In this document: positions 42,463-51,147 of the stretch, one piece after another
How positions within the stretch are numbered: position 1 is the stretch's first letter
Layout of the letters: each line of letters begins with the position of its first letter
NCBI GenBank assembly: GCA_964342745.1
Contig: CAYFFW010000006.1
Coordinates: 1 to 56,396 of the forward strand
Origin: AEGEAN-183 sp964342745
GTDB taxonomy: Bacteria; Pseudomonadota; Gammaproteobacteria; Magnimaribacterales; Magnimaribacteraceae
Length of the DNA: 56,396 nt
Reading direction: 5' to 3'
Position numbers and translations under genes: made by a program
Notes under the pieces: model-generated
The model's input: the letters and a program-made list of their open reading frames with translations, nothing else
Database searches by the model: none
Told to the model about the DNA's origin: nothing

Positions 42463-42484
42463 TTTAACCAACTTAGTGGTTAAA
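42463..42484. promoter_or_regulatory. Inverted repeat TTTAACCA-N6-TGGTTAAA, candidate operator
   Basis: A perfect 8-bp inverted repeat with a 6-nt spacer lies in the divergent PhyH/SCP2 intergenic region, 54 nt before the SCP2 start. Size, symmetry and position suit a dimeric repressor binding both promoters. No T-run follows, so a terminator is unlikely. Confidence 0.5.
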
Positions 42485-42538
42485 AAGCATTTTATTTGAG
42501 AAGATGGATTCTGCAAATTATTTAAAGTAGGAGTGTGC

Positions 42539-42865
42539 ATGGCAACTTTTGATGAACTTAAAACACAATTAGAAGGCTCTTTTGTAGCTGAAGGGGCATC
42601 TGGATTAGAGGCAAGCATTCAAATTAACATTGAAGGCTTAACAAATTTCTTTATAGATATAAATAATGGAAGTCTCAATGTTGAAGAAGGAGATTATGAT
42701 GACCCAAAGCTAACATTAACTTTTGATAGCTTCGAGACTATGGAGTCAGTTTTTTCAGGAGATCAAGCAGCTGCCATGCAAGCTTTCATGACAGGAAAAG
42801 TAAAATTTTCTGGAGATATGACATTAGGACAAAAGTTGGGTGATGTGTTTAAAGCACCTGAATAA
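42539..42865 (+). CDS. SCP2 sterol-carrier domain protein
   Basis: The 108-residue protein is a single SCP2 domain, a small fold that binds acyl-CoAs, fatty acids or sterols. Recognisable pieces are DPKLTLTFDSFETM, GDQAAAMQAFMTGKVKFSGDMTLGQKLGDVF and an N-terminal helix. The ATG at 42539 is favoured because AGGAG lies 5 nt upstream; a GTG two codons earlier overlaps that site. It probably carries lipid substrates for the nearby lipid-oxidising enzymes. Confidence 0.9.
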   Translation: MATFDELKTQLEGSFVAEGASGLEASIQINIEGLTNFFIDINNGSLNVEEGDYDDPKLTLTFDSFETMESVFSGDQAAAMQAFMTGKVKFSGDMTLGQKLGDVFKAPE

Positions 42866-42868
42866 ATC

Positions 42869-43474
42869 TTAGCCCTTGTATTTAACTGAACAACCGTAAG
42901 GTTTACTTACTTTAGTTGTTATCTCTTCACCTTTCTGTAACTTAGAGAGAGCATCTTTTACATGATTGTCTGCTTCAAAGAGATTTTTTGTCCAAAAACC
43001 TTTTCCCCCAGCATCATCTATTGCTCCTTGATACCTGAGTAATCCTTTTTTATCAATGATATACATGTGTGGGGTAGTTTTGGCTCCATACATTCTTCCT
43101 ACATTTCCATCTGGATCAAATAGTACATGGTTGGGAAGGGCATCTCTTGATGATGAAAGTTCATTGGCTTTTTCAGGCAGAACGTAACCTTGAGTACCTG
43201 GCGCAGAAGAAATTATTGTTAACCAAATAACATTCTGATCTTTCGCTTGTTTCTGGGTACTTTGCATATTACCTGTTGCATAATGCTTAGCTACAAACGG
43301 ACAGTCATGATTTGTCCACTCTAGGATTATCGTTTTTCCTGTAAAGTTATCTAAAGAGATCTTTTTTCCATAAGAGTTTAATAATTCAAAGCTAGGAGCA
43401 GAAGAGTCTGTAGCAATGGATGCAAAATTGAAATTAATAAATAATAGGAGTATTAAAGATATTATTTTTTTCAT
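42869..43474 (-). CDS. Exported redoxin/thioredoxin-fold protein with a single active-site Cys
   Basis: The 201-residue protein has a signal peptide (about 1-20) and a thioredoxin/AhpC-like fold (ILEWTNHDCPFVAKHY about 50-65, FDPDGNVGRMYGAKTTPHMYIIDKKG). The active-site position has CPF and no second Cys, so it cannot form the usual CXXC disulfide. A lone Cys near the C-terminus (KPYGCSVKYKG) might serve as partner. It lies 22 nt after dsbD on the same strand, a likely reductant source. Related proteins are annotated as redoxin-domain proteins of unknown role. Confidence 0.82.
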   Translation of the reverse strand: MKKIISLILLLFINFNFASIATDSSAPSFELLNSYGKKISLDNFTGKTIILEWTNHDCPFVAKHYATGNMQSTQKQAKDQNVIWLTIISSAPGTQGYVLPEKANELSSSRDALPNHVLFDPDGNVGRMYGAKTTPHMYIIDKKGLLRYQGAIDDAGGKGFWTKNLFEADNHVKDALSKLQKGEEITTKVSKPYGCSVKYKG

Positions 43475-43496
43475 TCAGATCCCTTTATTAATAATA

Positions 43497-45554
43497 TTAA
43501 TTAATTTCATTTAAAAAAGCTAACAACGTTTCCTCTGTAAGTAATTCGGGCAAAATAATTGGATCACCTTTGGAGGGGAATAACAAATACAAAGGCACCC
43601 CGGTTCTTCCATATTCAGCCAATATGTTAGCTATTTCTGAATCCTTTCTAGTCCAATCAGCTTTTAAATAAACTATGCCTTTTTTATTAATTAAATCTTT
43701 AACTTCTTGCTGATCTAAGGCTATTGCTTCATTTACTTTACAAGTAATGCACCAGTCAGCAGTGAAATTAACAAAAACAGGCCTTTCTTCAATTCTAAGA
43801 GAATTAAGTTTTTCTAAACTAAAGCTGTTTGTTGCTTCCATAGGCTTAAAGGTTTGCTCACTAGCATTCAAAGGTAATAGCCAAAAAGAAACACTTATTA
43901 GTCCAAGAGAGAGAGCTAAAGTCAGCCGCTTTACAGGAATGCTAGAGCCTTGAGTCTTGTCTAACATCCAAAAAGTTAAGGCAATAAGTAAAGCACCTAT
44001 TAAAACTTCAAAAACTGTTTGTATTTCTACTTGAGCACTAAGAACCCATGCTAGCCATAAAGCTGAAGCCCACATTGGGAAAGCCATAATCTGTTTTAGA
44101 GTTTGCATCCATTCACCAGGCTTAGGTAATTTAGATAAAAACTGAGGAAAGATACTGAGTAATAAATACGGAATAGAAAATCCTATCCCTAATGCCAGAA
44201 AAATTGCTATGGACTTAAATCCAGGTTGCAATAATGCTAAGCCTAAGGCTGGTCCCATAAACGGCGCTGTACAAGGAGAGGCAACTATCACAGCTAAGAC
44301 CCCAGTAAAGAAAGAGGACATCAAGTCTTTTCTGCCCTGACCTAAAACTCCTATACTTGCTAGCCTACTTCCTAAAACTATATTTCCCATAAATATTATT
44401 CCTATCGCGACGAACAGATAAATTAGAGTAGATACAACCCAAGGGGATTGAAGTTGATATCCCCATCCAATAGCTTCTCCAGAAGCTCTAAGAGAGATTA
44501 ATAATGAAGAAATAATTAAGAAAGTGGTTAATACACCGGCAGAAAATATTAATCCATGATGAAGAAGCTTTCTTCTTGACCCTCTGCTCTGTTCTATAAA
44601 GCCTAGTATTTTGATTGATAAAATAGGAAATACACAGGGCATTGCATTAAGAATTATTCCTCCTAGGAAAGCAAAAAATATACCTGTCAACAATGACATT
44701 GAAAGTTCAGAAGACTTAGCACCATTTCCCAATGGTAAATCAACTTCGTAGAACTCCTCTTTTGTTGGAGTCTTAATCTTCAAGACGCCTCTAAGTTTAT
44801 TAGTCTCTATTTGTATCTCAGCTGGACTTAGCTCTAAGCTTAAACTCTTGTTATTTTTTTCTAGCTTTTGTTCCTTTACGTAACTAATAACCCCATAATC
44901 ATTAGGAAAAAAATAAACTTCTGATAAGTCCTTTGGTCTTAAATCTTCGAATTGCAAAAAAATCTTGTTGTTAATAACAACTACCCTCGAAGATTGCAGG
45001 GAAGGAATAGGTAAAGATGTAGATACATCGTTTAGTTTTTTATAGAACTTGCTCTTTTCTTTAGGGCCTTTAGATAAAATCAGATCCACTTTTCCCTCTT
45101 GTGGAATGCAGATTTCCTTGCAGGTAAGCCAAGTTACTTTAGCGGAAATAGTTAATGTGTCTGAAAAATCTTGAGGGGATTTTATCTTAGTAAGTAATAT
45201 AACCTGATCCTCATAACCATAGGTCATAAGAGGGTCAACAGGAATTCTTTCAGGACCTGGCCATAAAATATTTGAGGCTTCAAATCCTTCAGGAAGATCC
45301 CATTTTATAGTTGCTCCTTCACCTGAATCACCTGGATTCTTCCAGTAAGTATGCCAGCTTGAATTCAGCTTAATTTCTAAACCAACAAGCAATGTATCTT
45401 CAGCATCTATCTGATAGCTTTCACTTATTAGTCTGATACTTGATTGACCAGCATCAAAATATGAATCACCGAAGGAAGTAGGAACAAAAAAACTGATTAA
45501 AAAAAACAATACTCCAAGTTTAAGAGAGCTTACTATCGTATATAATTTTTGCAT
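43497..45554 (-). CDS. dsbD: Thiol:disulfide interchange protein DsbD/ScsB-like
   Basis: The 685-residue protein has a signal peptide, an N-terminal periplasmic immunoglobulin-like domain (LTCKEICIPQEGKV, about 143-156), an eight-helix membrane domain (GIILNAMPCVFPILSIKILGF near 300 and ASPCTAPFMGPALGLA near 425) and a C-terminal thioredoxin domain (ADWCITCKVNEA near 590). The three Cys pairs pass electrons from cytoplasmic thioredoxin to periplasmic proteins such as CcmG. The N-terminal domain is of the ScsB/DsbD-like type. It overlaps no gene but nearly touches the divergent PhyH start. Confidence 0.92.
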   Translation of the reverse strand: MQKLYTIVSSLKLGVLFFLISFFVPTSFGDSYFDAGQSSIRLISESYQIDAEDTLLVGLEIKLNSSWHTYWKNPGDSGEGATIKWDLPEGFEASNILWPGPERIPVDPLMTYGYEDQVILLTKIKSPQDFSDTLTISAKVTWLTCKEICIPQEGKVDLILSKGPKEKSKFYKKLNDVSTSLPIPSLQSSRVVVINNKIFLQFEDLRPKDLSEVYFFPNDYGVISYVKEQKLEKNNKSLSLELSPAEIQIETNKLRGVLKIKTPTKEEFYEVDLPLGNGAKSSELSMSLLTGIFFAFLGGIILNAMPCVFPILSIKILGFIEQSRGSRRKLLHHGLIFSAGVLTTFLIISSLLISLRASGEAIGWGYQLQSPWVVSTLIYLFVAIGIIFMGNIVLGSRLASIGVLGQGRKDLMSSFFTGVLAVIVASPCTAPFMGPALGLALLQPGFKSIAIFLALGIGFSIPYLLLSIFPQFLSKLPKPGEWMQTLKQIMAFPMWASALWLAWVLSAQVEIQTVFEVLIGALLIALTFWMLDKTQGSSIPVKRLTLALSLGLISVSFWLLPLNASEQTFKPMEATNSFSLEKLNSLRIEERPVFVNFTADWCITCKVNEAIALDQQEVKDLINKKGIVYLKADWTRKDSEIANILAEYGRTGVPLYLLFPSKGDPIILPELLTEETLLAFLNEIN

Positions 45555-45563
45555 TATTTAGTT

Positions 45564-46430
45564 ATGGAACAAAATTTAAGCAGGCATTTTAACGAAAAGG
45601 GCTTTGTAATTGCAGAGAATCTTTTACAAAACTCAGAAATAGAAGATTACCGAAGAGCTTTAAAATCAGCTGTAAAAGAAAGAAAGAAGCTAGATAAAAG
45701 AATTCTTTCAGAAAAAACTGAATACGAACAATCATTTATTCAGTGTCAGAACCTATGGGAAGATTTTAAAAAAATTAGACAATTAACCTTTGATCAAAGG
45801 ATAGCAGGCACTGCAGCTAAACTTCTAGGAGTCAAAAAATTAAGAATTTGGCATGATCAAGCGTTAATTAAAGAAAAGGGAGGTAGAGAAACTGATACTC
45901 ATCATGATCAACCTTATTGGCCTATAAAAGAAACTGAGACCATTACTGCTTGGATTCCTATGGTTTCAGTTAATGAAAAAAACGGTCATTTAGGCTTCTT
46001 TCCTGGTTCACACAAAATAAAAGAAAAAAGATTTATAAATATATTTAAAGGTAAGGTAGGTCAAGAGGAGCTTGAAGACATAACTCAGTTAAAAGGTCTA
46101 GTTCCAGAGTACATTGATATGAATCCAGGTGATGTTTCTTTTCATCATGGATTAACTTTTCATAATGCTAAACCCAATAAGAGCTCAGAAGATAGACCAG
46201 TTTTTACAATAATTTTTTTTGCAGATGGCTGTACAAGAGGGAGCGATAGTTTTCATTTTAGTGTCGATAGGGCCTCTATAGAAGTTGGAGAGAAGATTGA
46301 AAGTGATATAACACCGCTAGCTTTTCCAATAAAAAGACCTCCAAGTAGACCTAAAGAACCAATTTCAGATGAGTTCATATTTCCTAAGTCTTTAGGTTTG
46401 TTACCGAGAGATAAGGACATCTTTGATTAA
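45564..46430 (+). CDS. Phytanoyl-CoA dioxygenase (PhyH) family protein
   Basis: The 288-residue protein is a second PhyH-type Fe(II)/2OG oxygenase. The metal motif lies in ETDTHHDQPYWP, the distal His in DVSFHHGLTFHNAKPNKS, and the 2OG-Arg in EDRPVFTIIFFADG. The ATG at 45564 is preferred. A TTG at 45549 would overlap the dsbD start and has no ribosome site. The stop codon shares TTAA with the convergent SGNH gene. The substrate is unknown, and the sequence differs clearly from the PhyH at 41550. Confidence 0.88.
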   Translation: MEQNLSRHFNEKGFVIAENLLQNSEIEDYRRALKSAVKERKKLDKRILSEKTEYEQSFIQCQNLWEDFKKIRQLTFDQRIAGTAAKLLGVKKLRIWHDQALIKEKGGRETDTHHDQPYWPIKETETITAWIPMVSVNEKNGHLGFFPGSHKIKEKRFINIFKGKVGQEELEDITQLKGLVPEYIDMNPGDVSFHHGLTFHNAKPNKSSEDRPVFTIIFFADGCTRGSDSFHFSVDRASIEVGEKIESDITPLAFPIKRPPSRPKEPISDEFIFPKSLGLLPRDKDIFD

Positions 46431-47203
46431 AAACTTTTGTTTAAATGAGTCAGGACAAGGTTTTTCCAGATGAGATACCCATTCTGATTCATATGTAAAC
46501 CATCCTCCACAAACAAACTAGGGTCAGCCATTCCATTTTTTAAAAGCATGGTTTTCCATACATCTATATAGACTAAGCTATCCTCTTTTTCTGCTAGATC
46601 TTTAGCTAATTTATTGAATCTTAATTGCTTATCCCTTAAGTAATGTCTTGCAATACTGGGTTTTATACCTATAAAAAAGACCTTTGTATTAGGTAAAGTA
46701 ACTCTTACGTTGTGGTAGAAGGAAAGAAAGTCGTTAAATACCTTATCTACAGATTTTAAGGCTGTTAGGTCATTTGTTCCGCAGAAAAAAACTATTCCTT
46801 TTGGCTCATAAGGTGTTACCACTTCATTAAAGTAATTATTTATGTGTGCTATGTGCGCTCCTCCAAAACCTCTATTGATTACTTCATGAGGCCACATATC
46901 TTCTTTTAAAGTTTTCCAGTAAACGATACTAGAACTTCCAATAAACAAAATCGAATTCTTTAAAGGAGGATTTGAAATATCATTTTCTTTAAAGCTTTTT
47001 ATTGCATCCTGATAAAAACTGGGTTTACTCCATTCAGCTAAATAGATAGCCCTTGTTTTAATATCCGCGACAGACATAGTTTGATTGTTAGCCTCTAGTT
47101 CGTTACGTATTTTTTCTTCATAATCTTGGATTTGGTCAGAACAGGAAAATAAAATCAGGCTTAATGAAAGAGTAACGAGAGACGTGTTGATATTCTTAAG
47201 CAT
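46427..47203 (-). CDS. SGNH/GDSL-type hydrolase lipoprotein
   Basis: The 258-residue protein has a lipoprotein-like N-terminus (LSLILFSCSDQ) and an SGNH fold. Block I is FIGSSSIVYWKTL, block III is FFCGTNDLTA, and the C-terminal DGLHMNQNGYLIW supplies Asp and His. Ser, Gly, Asn and His positions are all present. It probably hydrolyses esters of lipids or cell-wall sugars. The ATG at 47203 overlaps the end of yqgE by 8 nt; a TTG two codons earlier is possible. Confidence 0.85.
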   Translation of the reverse strand: MLKNINTSLVTLSLSLILFSCSDQIQDYEEKIRNELEANNQTMSVADIKTRAIYLAEWSKPSFYQDAIKSFKENDISNPPLKNSILFIGSSSIVYWKTLKEDMWPHEVINRGFGGAHIAHINNYFNEVVTPYEPKGIVFFCGTNDLTALKSVDKVFNDFLSFYHNVRVTLPNTKVFFIGIKPSIARHYLRDKQLRFNKLAKDLAEKEDSLVYIDVWKTMLLKNGMADPSLFVEDGLHMNQNGYLIWKNLVLTHLNKSF

Positions 47204-47765
47204 TACCAAAGTCAGGACTAACCATTCTTAAATCAAATCCAATTTTTTTAGACAAAATATTCACTTGATCTTTTGCAGGCGTATTAAAGATTATATTAAA
47301 GTCAGAAGGTGATTGAATCCAAGCGTTTTCATTTAATTCTTCATCCAATTGACCAGGATTCCATCCCGAATAGCCTAAAGTTATCAAATAGTCTTTAGGT
47401 CCCTCACCTTGAGCTATAGCTTCTAAGATATCTCCTGATGTGGTTAAAGAAATTTCTTTACTAACATTTATTGTACTTTCCCAATTTAATGGCTTTCCAT
47501 GAAGTATAAATACAGCATCAGGATTTACAGGACCACCTAATAAAAGATTTTCTTGTTCTATTTCAGATGAGATCTTTAACTTTAAGCTGTTAAATAAATC
47601 TGCGCTTTTAATATTAGTGGACCTGTTAACTATTATTCCCATAGATCCTTCAGGATTATGATCGCAAATATAGATGAGGCTATCAGTAAAGTAGGATAAA
47701 TCTTTTTCACTTGGAGAGAAATAAAGTAATTTATCTTTACATGTTTCTGGTTTATTAGACGGCAT
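47196..47765 (-). CDS. YqgE/AlgH family protein
   Basis: The protein of about 190 residues matches the UPF0301 (YqgE/AlgH) family: YFTDSLIYICDHNPEGSMGIIVNR, LLGGPVNPDAVFILHG and YLITLGYSGWNPGQLDEEL. Its biochemical function is unknown. The ATG at 47765 is preferred; a TTG at 47780 overlaps the Nudix gene. It sits between the Nudix gene (4-nt gap) and the SGNH gene (overlap), giving a three-gene minus-strand operon. Confidence 0.92.
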   Translation of the reverse strand: MPSNKPETCKDKLLYFSPSEKDLSYFTDSLIYICDHNPEGSMGIIVNRSTNIKSADLFNSLKLKISSEIEQENLLLGGPVNPDAVFILHGKPLNWESTINVSKEISLTTSGDILEAIAQGEGPKDYLITLGYSGWNPGQLDEELNENAWIQSPSDFNIIFNTPAKDQVNILSKKIGFDLRMVSPDFGNA

Positions 47766-47769
47766 GATC

Positions 47770-48309
47770 TTAAAGTTCAAATTGATTCAACAAGTAAAAT
47801 GCTGAAATAACTAATGAATGATCTATTTTTCCTTCAGTTATGAGAGTAGGGATTCTATTTAAATCTACTTCTAAAACTTCTATATCTTCCATGTCGTCTA
47901 ATTTCTGATCTCCAATTTTTTCAACATTATTTGCTACATAAGTAAAAAGGTAGTTGGACATAAAAGCAGGATTAGGAGAGATTTTTCCAATCTCTAGGAT
48001 TTCATCTGCGCTATAACCTGTCTCTTCTTCCATTTCACGTTTGGCAGCTAGAAGAGGGTCTTCTTCAGGTTCTACCATTCCACCAGGTATCTCTAAAGAT
48101 ATTTCTCTGTTTCCAAATCTATACTGTTTAACCATGATTATCTTATTTTCTTTAGTTAAAGGAATTATGTTTACCCAGGTAGGAGCATCTATTACCCATA
48201 CGGGATGAGTGTTATCTGTTTTAGGTGATAAGACCTTATCTTCTCTTAAACCGAAAACTTTATTACCGAAGATCGATTTAGTTTCTATTGTTTTCCATTT
48301 TCTGGGCAT
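47770..48309 (-). CDS. NUDIX hydrolase (ADP-ribose pyrophosphatase-like)
   Basis: The 179-residue protein has a complete Nudix box, G-x5-E-x7-REMEEETGY, at about 75-97. The N-terminal half has the VKQYRFGNREISLEIPGG stretch typical of ADP-sugar pyrophosphatases. It probably hydrolyses ADP-ribose or a related nucleotide sugar. It is the first gene of the operon with yqgE and the SGNH hydrolase, and divergent from the Bax-inhibitor-like gene. Confidence 0.92.
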   Translation of the reverse strand: MPRKWKTIETKSIFGNKVFGLREDKVLSPKTDNTHPVWVIDAPTWVNIIPLTKENKIIMVKQYRFGNREISLEIPGGMVEPEEDPLLAAKREMEEETGYSADEILEIGKISPNPAFMSNYLFTYVANNVEKIGDQKLDDMEDIEVLEVDLNRIPTLITEGKIDHSLVISAFYLLNQFEL

Positions 48310-48369
48310 TAACCTTCCTTTTTATTTTTTCAAGAGAGATAATAGCACTAGTTCATTATAGGAGAGAGT

Positions 48370-49155
48370 ATGTCAAAGCACGCAGCTTTAGATCGTTTTG
48401 GTAGATCAGGTAACCCTTTAATAAGGTCAGATCTTTTTAATCAAACAGCCATTGGAGATGAAGAAGTAACTACATTAGATGGAGCTGTTAATAAAACAGC
48501 TATCCTTTTAGCTTTGACAGTATCAACAGCAGCCATTAGTTGGAATTTTCAAGGTCCTACAATGGGTTTAATTTCAGGGCTAGGCATGGCTGCCGGTGCA
48601 GTAGCTTCAATAGCAACCTTCGGTTTGTGGATATTTACTTGGATTATTAAACCGACTCCTCATAGAGCTCCCTACACAGCTCCTATCTATGCAATAGGTA
48701 TGGGATTTGCTATTGGTTTAATTTCAGAGCAGATGGAAAGCCAATTTCCTGGTATTGTTATTCAAGCAGTTTCTCTAACTTTTTTTGTAGCCGCATCATT
48801 ACTACTGCTTTATAAGACTGGTGTGATTAGACCAGATCAGAATTTCCTGCTGATTATGGTTTGTGCAACATTAGGTATATTTTTTACCTATTTAGCTAAT
48901 TTTATTTATGCAATGGTTACTGGCAGTTCATTCTCAATTATTACTGATACAGGTCTTATGGGGATAGGATTCAGTCTTTTTGTTGTTGCAATTGCTGCTC
49001 TTAATCTAGTGTTGGACTTCGATATTATCGAGCAAGCAGCTGAAACTAGAACCCCTAAATATATGGAATGGTTTGGTGCGATGGCTTTGGTTATGACTTT
49101 GATTTGGTTATATCTTGAAATACTAAGATTACTTGCAAAACTCAGATCCAATTAA
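48370..49155 (+). CDS. Bax inhibitor-1/YccA family membrane protein (BaxI_1 type)
   Basis: The 261-residue membrane protein has a soluble N-terminus (GRSGNPLIRSD, the BaxI_1 opening) and about seven helices from residue 40 on. Family pieces are NKTAILLALTVSTAAISW and the C-terminal ALNLVLDFDIIEQAAETRTPKYMEWFGAMALV, whose Asp pair is proposed to gate ion flow in BI-1 proteins. The physiological role in bacteria is unclear. GGAGAGAG lies just before the ATG. Its stop overlaps the next start by 1 nt. Confidence 0.9.
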   Translation: MSKHAALDRFGRSGNPLIRSDLFNQTAIGDEEVTTLDGAVNKTAILLALTVSTAAISWNFQGPTMGLISGLGMAAGAVASIATFGLWIFTWIIKPTPHRAPYTAPIYAIGMGFAIGLISEQMESQFPGIVIQAVSLTFFVAASLLLLYKTGVIRPDQNFLLIMVCATLGIFFTYLANFIYAMVTGSSFSIITDTGLMGIGFSLFVVAIAALNLVLDFDIIEQAAETRTPKYMEWFGAMALVMTLIWLYLEILRLLAKLRSN

Positions 49156-49394
49156 TGAGTACAGTCACCTTATTATTAGCATTATTGGGTATTGCCTCCT
49201 TAATAGTATTATTTTATTTTTTAAGGTTTAAAGCTTCTTCAAGACAAACGGATAGAGATAATCGTATTCCTTGGCATAAGATATGGTTTCAGCGAGAACG
49301 ATATAAAGAAATAAAAGTATCGATTGAAGAACAAAAACAGCCGAAAGATGAAACCCAACCTTCAGAGGAAGAGGACGCCAATTTTAAAAACTAA
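49155..49394 (+). CDS. Small single-helix membrane protein, unknown
   Basis: No family is recognised. The 79-residue product has one N-terminal membrane helix (about 3-24), a basic patch (RFKASSRQTDRDNR) and an acidic, Gln/Lys-rich C-terminal tail. Translation is coupled to the Bax-inhibitor-like gene through a TAATG overlap, suggesting a partner or regulatory subunit. Confidence 0.6.
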   Translation: MSTVTLLLALLGIASLIVLFYFLRFKASSRQTDRDNRIPWHKIWFQRERYKEIKVSIEEQKQPKDETQPSEEEDANFKN

Positions 49395-49414
49395 CTCTCA
49401 AGTCATATAGCAAC

Positions 49415-50551
49415 TTATCCAATAGCTTCAATAAATAGTTTTTCATAGTCCTGCAGATTTGGAATTACTGGGTTAGTGAGGGAGCACACATCTACTACTG
49501 AATGCTGAGAAAGTTCTGGAATCATATCTTCAACTATACCCATCTCTCCTAGATTTTGAGGTAGGCCAATCTGATTGTTCAAGTTTTCTACAACTTCAGC
49601 TAAATCTGTAGATTCGGGTAAGCCCATGCTACGAGAAATCCTTTGGTATTTATCTCCCACATGAGGTTTATTAAATCTTATTATGGTAGGTAAGATGACA
49701 CCATTTAGGGTACCGTGGTGTAATTTCAATTCTTTATTTGCACCACAAGCATGACTCATAGAATGAACAGCTCCTAATCCTTTTGTAAATGCCATTGCGC
49801 CTTCGGTAGCTGCCATCATCATATTCCATCTTGCTTCTTTGTTAGATCCATCTTTAACTGCAGTAAGTAGATTTTTTCCTCTAAATATTCTTTCTATTCC
49901 ATCAAGTCCAACAGCCTCTGCAGGCGGATCAATCGTAGGAGATAAAACAGCTTCAACACAGTGAGTAAAGGCATCCATTCCTGCACCTGCTGTCATTAGA
50001 GGGGGTAGACCAAGGGTTAGGTCAGGATCACAAATCGCTGTATCGGGTATCAAATTTGCGCTAGCTAAAATTAATTTTCTTCCATCATTCATGATAATTA
50101 CAGATCCTGAAGAAACCTCGCTTCCAGTACCAGAGGTGGTAGGGATTGCCATTAGTGGAGCTGTATCTGCTATTTTTTCAACCCCACCTTCATTTACTGA
50201 ATAATCAGCTATTGTTCCTTCATGGGTAGCTAAAATAGCTACTGCTTTACCTAGATCAATGCTTGATCCGCCTCCAAAGCCTATTATTCCATCACATCCT
50301 TCTGATTTATAAGCCTTTAGAGCTTCTTCAACAGCTTCTTGAGTTGGGTTAGCTGGAGTTTGGTCAAATATAATAGGTGTAAATTCGTTTGAAATCAGAT
50401 TTCTTACTTTATCTAACATTCCTAATTTGACTAGACCTTCATCAGTACAGATAAGAGGTTTTTTAATCCCCATACCCCTTAAAACTTCTGAGATTTGTTC
50501 AATTGCACCATGGGCAAAGATTGGCTTATTGATGTAATTTAGCTGTGTCAT
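49415..50551 (-). CDS. Iron-containing alcohol dehydrogenase
   Basis: The 378-residue protein is a group III (iron-dependent) alcohol dehydrogenase. The NAD-binding GFGGGSSIDLGKAVA lies at about 96-110, PTTSGTGSEVSSGSVI at about 137-152, and metal-binding His residues in DAFTHCVEAVLS and AVHSMSHACGANKELKLHHG. It interconverts an alcohol and an aldehyde; the alcohol is unknown. It is divergent from recX across 88 nt. Confidence 0.92.
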   Translation of the reverse strand: MTQLNYINKPIFAHGAIEQISEVLRGMGIKKPLICTDEGLVKLGMLDKVRNLISNEFTPIIFDQTPANPTQEAVEEALKAYKSEGCDGIIGFGGGSSIDLGKAVAILATHEGTIADYSVNEGGVEKIADTAPLMAIPTTSGTGSEVSSGSVIIMNDGRKLILASANLIPDTAICDPDLTLGLPPLMTAGAGMDAFTHCVEAVLSPTIDPPAEAVGLDGIERIFRGKNLLTAVKDGSNKEARWNMMMAATEGAMAFTKGLGAVHSMSHACGANKELKLHHGTLNGVILPTIIRFNKPHVGDKYQRISRSMGLPESTDLAEVVENLNNQIGLPQNLGEMGIVEDMIPELSQHSVVDVCSLTNPVIPNLQDYEKLFIEAIG

Positions 50552-50639
50552 TAAATCCCTCCTGTTAGATCAATAATTACTTTCAATTTAGTTTACACTT
50601 AAACTTATTTGTCAGCATTCTTTCAAAAAAAGTTTATAA

Positions 50640-51098
50640 GTGGAATTAGATAACTCAAAAGCAATACGAATCAAAATATTGGACTTTTTAGCCAGGAGAG
50701 AGCACACCTCTAAAGAACTATTTTCCAAACTTGAAAGAAGGGTAGAGTCTACAGATCTTTTATCTGATGAGATTAAGAAGCTTAAAAATGAAGGATTAAT
50801 AAATCACGAAAGATACACGGAACAATATGTTCATTCTAGATCTAAAAAAGGATATGGACCTCTTAGGATAGAACAGGAATTGAAGCAGAGAGGAATTGAT
50901 GAAACTATCAGCCAGCCAATAATGCAGAATATAGATTGGAATAAATTATCTTTAGACGTATTAAAGAAGAAACTAAATACTGATACTCTCTTAGATGTTA
51001 ACCAAGAGCTAAAAATGAAAAATTTTTTAAATTATAGAGGCTTCAATTTTGAACAAATAAAACAAGCTTTTTTAACCTATAAAGAATATCAAAAATAG
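50640..51098 (+). CDS. recX: Recombination regulator RecX
   Basis: The 152-residue helical protein matches RecX, which modulates RecA filaments: LDFLARREHTSKELFSKLERR near 15-35, LINHERYTEQYVHSRSKKGYGPLRIEQELKQRGI (about 59-92). The start is a GTG at 50640. No recA is adjacent, unlike in many genomes. It lies 49 nt before dnaX and may be cotranscribed. Confidence 0.88.
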   Translation: MELDNSKAIRIKILDFLARREHTSKELFSKLERRVESTDLLSDEIKKLKNEGLINHERYTEQYVHSRSKKGYGPLRIEQELKQRGIDETISQPIMQNIDWNKLSLDVLKKKLNTDTLLDVNQELKMKNFLNYRGFNFEQIKQAFLTYKEYQK

Positions 51099-51147
51099 AT
51101 TGTGGACTTAGTAAAAATCAAATCATATGATTAGACTTTCTTAAGCT

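Noticed and set aside
50552..50639. LexA box controlling recX
   Set aside because: No CTG-N10-CAG palindrome is present in the spacer.
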